A stretch of 64,000 nt of DNA, taken from positions 14,515,501 to 14,579,500 of the forward strand of contig CM072339.1 in assembly GCA_036874045.1 (NCBI GenBank). The letters are read 5' to 3'. The notes under the pieces were generated by a model. The model was not told where the DNA came from. It saw only the letters and a list, made by a program, of their open reading frames with translations, and ran no database searches. The stretch is from Cymodocea nodosa. Taxonomy: Eukaryota > Streptophyta > Magnoliopsida > Alismatales > Cymodoceaceae. A program made the translations under genes and the position numbers. Positions within the stretch are counted from its first letter, which is position 1; each line of letters begins with the position of its first letter. Of this stretch, positions 25,901-37,900 are shown piece after piece.

Positions 25901-28900
25901 ATATACAGAGTCATTTGTGCCTCTTGGATTTGTAAGATTTTAAGGAAAATATAACATTAATATAAAAGAGATTGATTTCCCAAGATTCTCAACCTAAACC
26001 CTCCGAATGTTGAGAAATTGACCTTGCCCTCGACCTTGATTGTGAAATCAAGACCTCAATTGAGAAACCAACCTCGACCTTAATTGAGAAATTGACCGTG
26101 ATCGACTGCTTCATCGACCAACATTGTCTCTCTTCTCTTTGACGCTTGATGCTACATCCAACAATCGACACTCCCTCCAAAGCTACTACGATTAAGTGCT
26201 CCATCAACCTCCACTTGACACAACACTCCCTCCAACACTCCCTTCGCTTAACTGAATACTTCCAATGGTTTGCACCTACAACCAACATTGTCTCCCTTCT
26301 CTTCAACCAATGAGGCTTCTCTAGGTAAGCTTAAAGCTTTTGTGAAATTTATCCAATGTACTGGTAAATCTTTGAAATGGGTATTAAAGTAGTGGATCTT
26401 TGCATTTCCTTATCGTTGTGGAGGAAAAGTCGGACCGACTACATATAGGTTTTCCAACAATAATAATCTTACTTCCCCTTTACTAATTTACTTGTGATGT
26501 ACTATTTTGATGCATGTCAATGTGGTCTTCGTCCATCTATCTTGTTGTTATCATATCATCACATTATCTATCTATATGGTCATGTAAACAGTAGGGTTTG
26601 ACTCCTTGTTGATGCTTTTCCATGTGGTTTTCATCCATCTATGTTGTTGCTACCATATCATTTTATTTCCAAAAATTAGTTCCATTCTCATGGCAAAGGG
26701 GGTTGTAACAGACAAGGAGTCACTCCCACTCTTTTGAAATCTTAGCTAATAATAACATTTCTATAGGAGAATAGTATAGATATTCTCAAATTGGAATTTT
26801 GAAGCAACCATAGTCCCCCATTAATGTAGCTTTTCTTTTTTGGTTAATCCCTTTGATAAAACATTTTTCTTGGATGTATCCTATTTATTATGATAAGATC
26901 ATAAGTAAATCAAGAACATAAAAAATATATTGGTATGCAATACTTTCTACAAAGATATGCCAATGAATTCAAATGATGTAAAAATCATGAGGAAGAACAA
27001 AGAAGCTAAATGCCCTTGTAATGCTTTTTTGAATTCGAATGATGATATTTTCCTTGTTTCATAATATAGTCCCTTTTTTGCCCATCCACTTGTAAACAGG
27101 ACACCATGGACCAAGCTAAGCTACTGTAGTCATTTATAAAGCATAAAAAAGTTTATCTTTTATGAGAAGGAAAAACCATTTTGTAGAATTTAAGGATTAA
27201 AGAAAAAGTCTCCTTTCTAACATAGGATACATATACATATATATACATGGAGCAAGGATCCATATAAGAATCTGTATACCTAATTACACAGAATATATAT
27301 CATAGCACTCCCCCTCAAGCTAGAGAACATATATTTATCACTCCCAACTTGTTACAAAGGTAATCAAAAAACCTACGACATAACGCCTTAACGAGAATAT
27401 CGGCCTACTCTTCAAAGGATAGGATATAAGGAGTGTGAATAATACCCTTTGTAACCAAATCACGAATATAATGACAATCAATCTCTATGTATTTGGTTTG
27501 TTCATGAAATGCCTCATGTTATGCAATATAAATCGCCACTTGGTTCACACATTGCATAGTAATAGGTTCTTCCACAGGCATCCCAAGTTCCCTTACAAGA
27601 GATCGGATCCATACCAACTCACAACTAGTGAGCCGCATAGACCTGTACTCAGTTTCAACACTTGAACAAGACACCACACTTTGTTTCTTGCTCCATCATG
27701 TGATCAGATTTCCTCCTACATAGGTAAGATATCTAGAGGTAGATTTCCTGTCTCCTTTGTTCCCTGCAAAATCAGCATCAAAGAATGTTTTAATCTTCAT
27801 GTGTCCATTAGCTTGATATAACAACCCCTTTCCTAGAGTCTCCTTGATATAGGCTAGTACTCTTTAAGCCCTTACCCAATCTACCAGACGAGACTAGTGC
27901 ATGAACTAACTTAGCAGTCCCATAGTATAAGAAATATCTAGCCTAGTGACCGTGAGATAAATCAACTTCCCAACTAATTTCCTGTAGCTACTCGGATCTG
28001 CCAATTCCCTAGAAGATGGGTCCTAAAAAGATAGGTTTTGTTCAATAGGTGTAGTTTCTGGTTTGCATCCTAAATTTCCTGTCTCTACAAGCAAATCAAG
28101 AGCGTATTTCCGTTGGAATAGCATCATTTTTCTCTTGAAGTAAGCAAACTCAATCCCAAGAAAATATCTTGGTTTTCCAAGATCCTTTGTCTCAAAAACC
28201 TTGGCAAGATGTTCTTTGGTTTTAATAATCTCCTCATTATCACTACCTGTAAGTAGAATGTCATCAACATATATAGCTAGAACAGTATAGCCTCAATCGA
28301 AGCTATAAATGAATATAGAGTGATCAACCGCACATCTCCTGAATCAGCTAGCAACCAGTACTTCACTCAATCTATCAAACCACACTCAAGGGCTCTGTTT
28401 TAATCCGTACATAGTTTTCCTCAATTTGCAAACTAGTTGTCCCCCTTGGTTGGCATACCTAGGGGGTTATGTCATTTAGACCTCTTCCGCTAGATCATCA
28501 TAGAGAAAGACATTTTTTATATCCAATTGGTGAAGTTTCCACTATTAGTTGACTACTATAGACAGAAGAACTTTAATGAAGTTAAGATGGGCAACAAGTG
28601 AGAAGGTTTCAGCATAGTAAACTCCATATTCCTATATAAATCCCCTTGCTACCAAACGTGCCTTATGTCTCTCTATTGAACCGTCTAGTTTGTATTTCAC
28701 TATGAATACCTACTTGCAAGAGACGAGGTTCACATCAGCTAGGCAAGGAACCAACTCTCATGTGCCACATGATCATAGTGCTTCCATCTCTTAATCTAAG
28801 GCATGCTTCCACGTAGGGCTCTGTAAGACTTCCTGATATGTCTCTAGTACATTCTCAAACATGACAGCTAAAGCAAAAGTATGATAGGAATGATTAAGGT

Positions 28901-31900
28901 GATCATAGAAAATAAAGTTAGCAATTGGGTGTTGTGTGCAAGTGTGAATACCTTTTCAGAGAGTAATAGGAAGATCATCAAAAACTGTAGGAGACTATTG
29001 AAGATGGTTAGTAGAAGAATCTGCATCTAAAGAGATCCTTGGAGGAGCTAAAAGAATAGCTTGGGAGCATCATCTTCTGTGATACACCAGTAGTGGTCTT
29101 TCTTCACCTACGTTGTCATCCCAATCCGCATCAACAAGCTTTACACCACTCTCCCCTTAGGAATCCTCAACCAAAACTCTCTCATCTTGGCTAGCAAGAG
29201 TCAAACTAGGTAAAGGAGATTCAGTCTGACTAATGTCTCCTGAGAAGTAAGTCTAATTTTCAAAAAAAACAATATCAGCAGATATGTAGTAACATTTTGT
29301 GGGAGGATAATAACACTTATACCCTTTCTAGATCTGAGAGTACCCTACAAACACACACTTAATAGCATGGGCATCAAGTTTATTTCTACTAAGGTTAAGA
29401 TTACGAACATATACAGTGCATCCAAATACTCTAGGAGTAAGGTCAAACAACTCTCTAATAGGGTAAAGGCGATGAATGGGAATTTCTCCCCTTAACGGAG
29501 AAAATGGCATTCTGTTGATAAGATATGCAATAATAAGAACAACATCAGACTAAAGGTACTTTAGGACTTTTATATGAAGAAAAAGAATCCTATTGATATC
29601 CAATAGATGACGATGCTTTCTCTCAACAACCTCATTCTATTGAAAGGTGTGAGGACACGTCGTCTAGTGAATAATAAATAATCCCCTAAGATAAACAGAA
29701 ACTCTGAAATATAGTACTAACAAATTCTAGTGCATTATCAGTACAAAGACACTTAGGAATAACAGAAAACTGTGTTTTGATTTCATTAACAAAGTTTTCA
29801 ACAAAAGTTACAATGTTCTACCTATCTTTCAATAAATACACCCAGCACACTCTTGAAAAATCATCTACAAGAACAAGATAATAACGAAAACCATGTGGTG
29901 AGGTAACACGACTAAGGTCCCACACATCACAATGAACTAAGTCAGACATTGTACTACTTTTAGGAAGAGATACACGAGAATAGGTAGACCGACAGTATTT
30001 TCCTACTTGACAAGATTCACACTCAAAATCTGATATACTAACCTAAGGCAATGCTTGCCGAAGCTTGTGAGTCAAAAGATGCCCCAACCAATGATGCCAA
30101 AGAAGAGAATACACAACAATGGATGACAACAGAACTGCAAGACCACGAAAAGGAGTATCACGGACGAGAACATACTCCCCAAAGCTTCTTTTATGGTCCA
30201 AACAAATTCTCTTCCTCATCTACAGATCCTAAGGGGCTATTAGTGCACATCGAAAAGTTCAGACAAAAAGGAAATGAAAAATTCAAAAGGAAAGGAAATG
30301 GAATATCCGAAATGTCAAAATTCTTGTAAGGGTTTAGTGCACAAACTGGAAAGTTCAAAAAGTTAAAATTCTCATGGGGGTTTAGTGCACGTCAGAATGT
30401 TCAAAAATTAAAAAAATAATGAAATAAATTGTAAATATTACCTAAAATTGTGTAATTGATACATTAATCTGAAACTTTAGTTAAACAAATATTATTATTA
30501 TTATATTGTAAGTATTTAATTAAACGAAATTACTTAATTTAATTAATTTTTCAGTATTATCAGTTAATTACTTAATTAATTTAATATTTACGAGCACGAC
30601 AATGAGCGTAAGGGCAAGGGCTACTGCAAGTGTGACGGCCACTGTGAGCGCAAGGACCACTGTGAGTGCAAGGGCGATGGCGAGCACGAAGGCGACTACG
30701 ACTGCGAGCGCGAGCATGACGATGAGCACAAGGGTGACTACGAGCGCGAGGGCGAGCGCGAGTGCAAGCGCGAGGGCGAGTGCGAGCGCGAGGGCAAGTG
30801 CGAGCGTGAGGGTGAGTGCAAGGGCGAGTGCAAGCGCGAGGGCGACTGCAAGTGCAAGGGTGAGTGCGAGGGCGAGTGCGAGCGCAAGGGCAAGTGCGAG
30901 CGCAAGGGCGAGTGCAAGCGCAAGGGCGAGTGCAAGTGCAAGGACGAGTGCGAGTGCGAGCGCGAGGAAGGGCAAGGGCGAGTGCGAGTGCGAGCGCGAG
31001 GAAGGGCAAGGGCGAGTGCGAGCACGAGGGAGGGCGAGGGCGAGGGCGAGCGCAAGTGCGAGCACAAGGGAGGGCTAGTGCAAGTGTGAGCGCAAGGGAG
31101 GGCGAGCACAAGTGCGAGCGCGAGGGTGAAATCGTGTGCGTAAGGTGGGAAAGTTTTTGACGGAAATGGAAAATGAAGGTTTTATATAAACGGAAATGTG
31201 TAGAATTCCTTTTCGTCAATTGGTATGCACACTAACGACTTATAAAAGGAAAGTTTAAACTTTTCTTTCCTTTTCATGAATTCCTGTATGCACTAACCCT
31301 CCCTAAAAGGTACAATGAAAAGAGAAGAAAGTCACAAAACAGGATAATTAGATCGTAATGGAACTAATAGATAAAATGTTAACAGAAAGTTCAGAAACAT
31401 ATAAGGTATGTTCAAGTCGAATATCAAGGGTGACATCAATTGTGCCACGTCCTAATATTTGACATGAATATCTATCGGCAATGATGATTGTGTAGGTTTG
31501 TAGTTTTCTACAAGCATGAGAAAATGGTAGGACATCTTATTATATGTTGAGATACACCTGAGTCAACAATCTAGGGTTGAGCCTCACTAGTAGACATGAC
31601 CATGCCGAAGGTGGAAGCCAAGGACGTAACAGCTAGGAAGCTGAAGTCCTATGCCCGCTTCAGGTTCTCATACTCTTACTAAGTGATGGTTACTATCACT
31701 ACCTCAGAAGTAGCACCCGGTGTATCCTTTGTTTTTGTTATTGCCCAAGCCTAAGTTGGCTTCCCAAACTTCTCTCAGCATTTCTCTAATCTGTGGTTTG
31801 TCTTTGCACAATGAGAACAAAGAATCCTACGTCTTTCAATCCCATGGTTGGGATGACTATCCTACCTATTCAGAGTGTTTCCGACAGCTAAGGCTAAGGC

Positions 31901-34900
31901 CTTCTACATTTTTGTACTTGTCACGTTGCTTGCTTTGGAAATACATAACACTCTAGAAAAGGCAATCCCCAAATTTGGTGTAGTATCTCCTCTTAAGAGG
32001 TGCCCTCGAACCTGAGATACTAAATCTGGTGAGAAACCAACTAGGAAGGTAGACACCTGAAGATCATTCTGATACCTCTACAATGTCACAAGATCAGTAG
32101 TAGGTGGTTGAAAAATACTCAGTTCCTCAAATAAAGATCTCATTATCCCATAATACTCTTGTATTGATTGCCCCAACATCCTAAGAGTAAATATCTTCTT
32201 ATAGATCTCATACACTCTTAAAATGTTCTTCTCCTCAACATACATTTGCTTTAAGGTGTCCTATATAAGTTTTGTAGGGTGAAGCATCATCACGCCCTTA
32301 GCAACTAATGGCTCCATACTATTTTCCAATTAAGTAATAATAACAGCATCATCAGCAAACCAATCATCATATGCACCATCCTTAACATTTAGAGGCGGTT
32401 AAATGAGGTGTCAACTCTTCCTTTGTGTTGCCACAAAGGTGAGAAAACTCAACGACCACATATGGTAGTTTAACTCACTAAGTTTGATTGATGTTTCGAA
32501 CAGTTGTTGGATCACAATCTCTCTAAAGGCCATCAGAACCTATCTGATCAATCAATACTAATGGATTCAACAGTCACCTTCTGCAACACCGGTAAATTCA
32601 GCAACCACCGTCTGCATAAAGGTCAACAACAACCACTGACCTAGAGGCCTTTAGTCTTCAACATCTGCAAAGGAGACCTAATGAGTCAAACTCATGTCTG
32701 GAAATTTGCACACCCACACAAGAATCATGTAATCCCACAGTTTCAATTTTTTTTTTTCTTTGTTCGTTGCCCGAACACCCGAAAGCCTTGGTCGAAGCCC
32801 TAACCGCCTGCCAGCTAAACACTCGGACACAATAGACTTAGCTATGCACGGACAAAGACGTGGTCGCTAGTTAGCAGAACTCAACAGACTCAATCACGCA
32901 AGGATGGAGCGACTAAAGCTCTCGATCGCATTAGACAGAGTCGGTCACTCAGCTTCTAGTCGTTGAACCTGGTCACCCCGAGACACCTGCATTTGGAGAT
33001 GCAATCGCCGATCACGCGTTCTCTGGTGTTGGTCACCGATCACCAAGCAATTGGCCTCCTGTTTTGCCCCAGCTCTAATACCATGTGGAATTTAAGGATT
33101 GAAGAAAAAGTCTCCTTTCTAACATAGGATACATACATATATATATATATATATATACATGAAGCAAGGATCCATATAAGGATCCGTATACCTAATTACA
33201 CAGAATATATATCATAACACATTTAATTCATCACTGTTAGTAGATGCTAACATCACTGTTAATTTATTTGTTCTGTGCAACTTTGTTTTCATCATTACCT
33301 TGCAAATGGGAGTTGTTCCTTGAATGGGTTTTGAATAAATCTGTGTTGTTTTGTGGTGCTTTTGTAGTAGTTTTAGGATAGATCTTAGTGGATTTTCGTA
33401 TTATAAATTTTAGGGTGATTTCAGAATCACTTTTAGAGGTTTTCAGTAGTACTGTTGGGTTCTACCGGCCAAAAGTCTGCTTTGTTTTAGGCCAATGTTT
33501 TTGCCCTATTTTGTGCAGATTTCAGTGTGTTTATTTTGTGGATTTGTAGTAGACTTAGGATATAACTGTGTAGAAAGGAATCCTGAATCTTTAAAGTAAT
33601 TTTAAGTGTTTTGCTGGGTAGAGTTGGTTTTGTTTTGGGTCCATACTTTTGCTTTGTTTTGTGTGGATTTCAGTGTGTCTATTTCATGAATTTGTAGTAA
33701 ATTTAGGGTATAATCATGTAGGAAGGAATCTTGAATTTTAGAGTGACTTTCAAATTTATTTCTGAAGTATTTCAGTGCTGTTGTATGCAGATTTCAACCT
33801 AAAATATCGTGGGATCCGATTTTCAGCACTGATCTACACTTACTCCAGTGTTTTAAATCATTGGTGCATATTTTTATTTGAAAGATCATTCCCAATGCTT
33901 TCTGTTGACATTGATTTTACTACATTTTGAGTAGAGAGGAAGAAGCTATAGATCTTTGAAGTCTGTGGTGAATTCGATGTTGTAGTCAAAATGATATTTA
34001 CCTTGTAAGTTGTGAAGAGTTAAAAAGCAGGTTTTTAGAATGATATTTAGGAAGCAGGTTAAAATTACTACTTAGTGCATTCATGAATTAGGAGGCAGAT
34101 GTTTAATAAGTAGAGAATGATATTTATTTTTATAAACCTACTTTGGGAACTATACAAATTTTCATTTTACATCATATGGGTGGTCGACCCCACAGTGAAA
34201 TTATGCCATAAGCTGTTGTTATTTTGTTGCTGTATTACACTATATGACTTTCCTAAAAGAAATGCTATGTACAGCCATGTATGTCCAATATGTCTTTTAG
34301 AAGTAGCATGTCAGTTACTCTCTTAATTTATTTACTCATTTTTGTTAAATTAGGGTCATGTTAACTAATCTCTTGGTTTGATTATTTATGGTAAATCAAA
34401 AACATATTAGCTACTTTTATGTTATCTTTGATGAGTTAGTTATCTTTTCTTCTGAAATAAATTTGAAATTACCCAAATCTCTCGCCCATCATCTGAAATC
34501 ACCCTTATTCTCCCATTTTAGAATCAGAAATCATCTTTCATGTTTAAAACCCTCGTTCTTAGCAGAAGAAGGTGGAATTCAGTGATTGCAGGAAATTGTC
34601 TCCTCTCTGTGTTGCAAGGTTAGGAACAAATGTGTTTTTTATAGAACCTTTTCTTAACAGTATATCCATTGCATTTTCCTTTTCAACTTTTTCTTAACAA
34701 TATATTCATGGCATTTTTTGTGGCATTATATAGCCTTTCCTTAATCGTCTCCTCTCTGTGTTGCAGAAATCTACCTATGATGATGCTTAATTTCATGATT
34801 TGTCATATATAGATTTAGAATTTAATTTAATTTATTTGTAAGATAAATAAATCTATACACGATCCAATAACCCAATTGACTATTAGAACAATAACCCATT

Positions 34901-37900
34901 ATACTTTATTTTTGATGCTTTGAAGATGAGTCAAATTATATTTCTTTGATAAAATGTCAAAATTCAAATTGGTATAAAGACTACAAAACATGAACAACTA
35001 GATTAACAATCTAGCCAACATATCCAAGTGTGATGGTGGTCATCAAAGTAAACCAATCGTAGGTCTGAAAGTAACGCAAGCCTGACAAAGACAAGTGTCT
35101 GAGATTTAATCGTAGGTCTGAAAGTAATGCAAGCCTGACAAAGACAAATGTCTGAGATTTTGGGAGAGTTTCAATGCAGCTTCATATTCATGTGCCAATA
35201 TCAAATCTTCAATTTGATTTAAGATGGAAGAATATTTTTCCAATGGCTTGAAGGCCTTGAAGTGCAAGGAGTTCTCTTAATATCACCCTTGATATTTGAT
35301 GAACTTTGAAAACAACTGGAGATAGTGAGAGAGCAAACAAGACAGTGATATCACCCTTGGTTTCAGGATTGATACTAACCTATTGGCATGAAACAGTCTA
35401 GTTTTTATGTTTTTGAATTAAACCATTGACTTATGATGGTATCTATTTTCATATATTCAACAAGATGGTTTAGACATTGGAAGATGTTGGAAGTTGTGTC
35501 GTTAATTCTTAAAATATAATATATACGACTTGAATCATGCTATTCTGAAAAAGTTAAACTAAAGACATAGAACAAAGTAATCAAAAGATACAATGAGAAA
35601 ACAGGATGCAATATTGAGAAGAAAAATGTTGAAAGCCGAATCAAGACCTAGCAAGTCATGTACAAGAACTACACTTTAATATAAATTAAAGTGGATGAGA
35701 GTGGGATTATGTCAATGGTCATATAGATATCCCAAAAGAAGTATGAAAAGAATTTATTAAGGTAAAATTTACATCATTTGTATTTATTTCTCAATACATA
35801 TATCAATAGTTTAATTTTTTTTTTTTTTTAGTTAGGTACATCCAAAGTGCAATTCATGTAGGAGGAAGGCATGTCCCATTTACCCTCAACTTGAAATGCT
35901 TTTTTAGATGAATATAGCATTTAGAAAGAGATGCTATCCATTCAAATGAACATATGCTTGATGCTTCTTCTAGGAATCGTATGAATGAAAGCATCCAATT
36001 TTTCACACAGGAACCTCTTAATCAATCTTTACCAATGAATATCAATACAAGTAGTGAGTTTCCTAAGTGAAAAAAAGTCCAAGACCACATGCAGAATCAC
36101 ATGCACTTATGTGTAATGCTATAAAAAAAGTTGTAGGAACACTTGAATCTTTTGTTAAGAAAATAAATCAAAGAGGTGAAGAACAAAATGCAATTATAAG
36201 AGACATCAGAACTTGAATCACGTAGGATTGCACTTGAAATACGTAGAATGAATTCTAACAAGCAAGAAATGAAGGCTATGATGGATGAACTTTTATTTAT
36301 TCTAGAAATTAATATAAATGAGAGATTCAGAGCACTAGAGATTTTGAAGGATAGAGAGAATAAACATCAATTTCTGTATATGCAAGAAGAGATGAAAGTT
36401 GAATGGTTAAAATATAAATTACGATGATGTATAATGAACTTTTTATTTTGAATATGGATATTATTGTATTGTTTTGTTGAATGTTGTATAATGATGAATA
36501 TCATTTTGTTATGAACATATGAAACTTTTTTAGGATAAATGTTATTATTATGAAATACACTTTTTATTGGAATTTATCTTTACATGATACTTATACTTGA
36601 TGTTTATCATGTAGGAATTAGAACATTTCAAGCATGTTTTCATCTTTCAATTTACAACGTTTGAAGATACTATTGGAAGAGGAAAAGAAGAAAGATTAAA
36701 TGATCATAAATGTTATTATCATGACAGTGACTACTTTACTACTTTCCTTGACAACATATTCGAGTAATATTTTAAGAAATACTAAAAGAATTTATAGTAA
36801 GGAAGGTGTAGAATATATAACAAGATTATTAGATTCATTGTTGTCTAATCAAGTTTACAACTATAGACAAATATATCGAATGAGTTAGGATGTTTTCATC
36901 AAATTATTAACTTTGTTAAGAAATAAAGGAATTATATATGATGGTAGATATGTTATAGTAGAAGAGAAGCTTACAATATTCTTTGTAATAGTCAGGCAAA
37001 ATCAAAGATATAAAGTAATACAAAAGTGTTTTCATCACTCTACTTAGACTATCAATGTTTATTTCAATAAAATTCTAAATGCAATAATACAATTGACTAA
37101 CATCTTGATAGCAAAGCCATCTATATCAACTCCAAAAAGGATTCGTAATGATTGTACTATTTTTCCTTATTTTAAGGTAAAATTAGTCTTTTAATAGAAT
37201 TATAGATACATTTCCAATATAAATTTCTTTTTATTTAAGTTTTTTTTATTTGTAGTATTGTATTAGAACTATTGATGGGACACATGTAAAAGCAACAATT
37301 GTAGAAAAGGAAAATACTAGATTTAGAAATAGAAAAGGTAAATTATCACAAAATATTATAGCAACTTACAATTTTGATATGGAATTTATTTATATTATGA
37401 GTAAATGGGAAGGTTTTGCATCTGATGTATGTATACTTTAAGATGCAATTAGTCGATCAAATGGTCTTTGAGTTCCATCAGGTACTATTTTTAGTAAATA
37501 TAATGTCATTATTCTTATATGATAGTTAAATTAGATAAGAATGATTTTTAATAGCTTTGATTTAAATCTTGTTTGTAAGGAAATTTTGTTTGGTTGATAC
37601 TGGTTATCTAAATTGACTAGAATTTCTTGCTCTATTTTGAAGTGTTCGTTATCACTTAAATGATTATGTTGTTAATCAACTTACAAGTAATACAATCAAA
37701 AATTTTAATTATAGGCATTCACAATTATGGACAATCAAAGAATGCACATTTGGAGTAGTGAATCATCAATTCTCAATTTTACGATGTTATATGTTATTTC
37801 CTTATAAAACACAAGTAAAAATTATTCAAACATGTTTTCTGCTTCATAATTTTATTTGTAAGGTAGATAAAACAAATCTACTTGAAGATGAAATAGGAGT

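Larger units (their letters stand above)
27310..33060 (-). pseudogene. Element D gag-pol polyprotein, interrupted
   Basis: Read on the minus strand: gag near 32700-32100, protease near 31600-31450, integrase about 30050-29330, RT about 28850-27850, RNase H about 27760-27320. The RT still encodes YVDD (28271-28260, in [10 protein letters not shown]). The clearest open piece is 29510-29328, with [11 protein letters not shown] and [11 protein letters not shown], the integrase C-terminal region. Numerous stops interrupt all domains. The TAA element sits at 30232-31303. Confidence 0.7.
27182..33219 (-). mobile_element. Copia element D (minus strand), carrying a TAA-flanked insertion
   Basis: LTRs at 27182-27307 (3') and 33084-33219 (5') differ only by transitions and a TA-repeat length change. 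A primer-binding site TGGTATTAGAGC lies just inside the 5' LTR, and a purine tract TTGAGGGGGAG inside the 3' LTR. Perfect 5-bp duplications CATTT (plus strand) sit at 27177-27181 and 33220-33224. Without the 1.07-kb TAA element it is about 5 kb. It is in the same orientation as the helicase gene. Confidence 0.93.

Noticed and set aside
30568..31219. Long Ala/Leu-, Arg/Pro- and Ala/Ser/Arg-rich open frames on both strands (up to 212 codons)
   Set aside because: They are the automatic result of a stop-free hexamer repeat; several frames on both strands are open at once and none has non-repeat coding support.
35055..35160. CRISPR-like or other array
   Set aside because: Only two directly adjacent units without spacers, in plant nuclear DNA.
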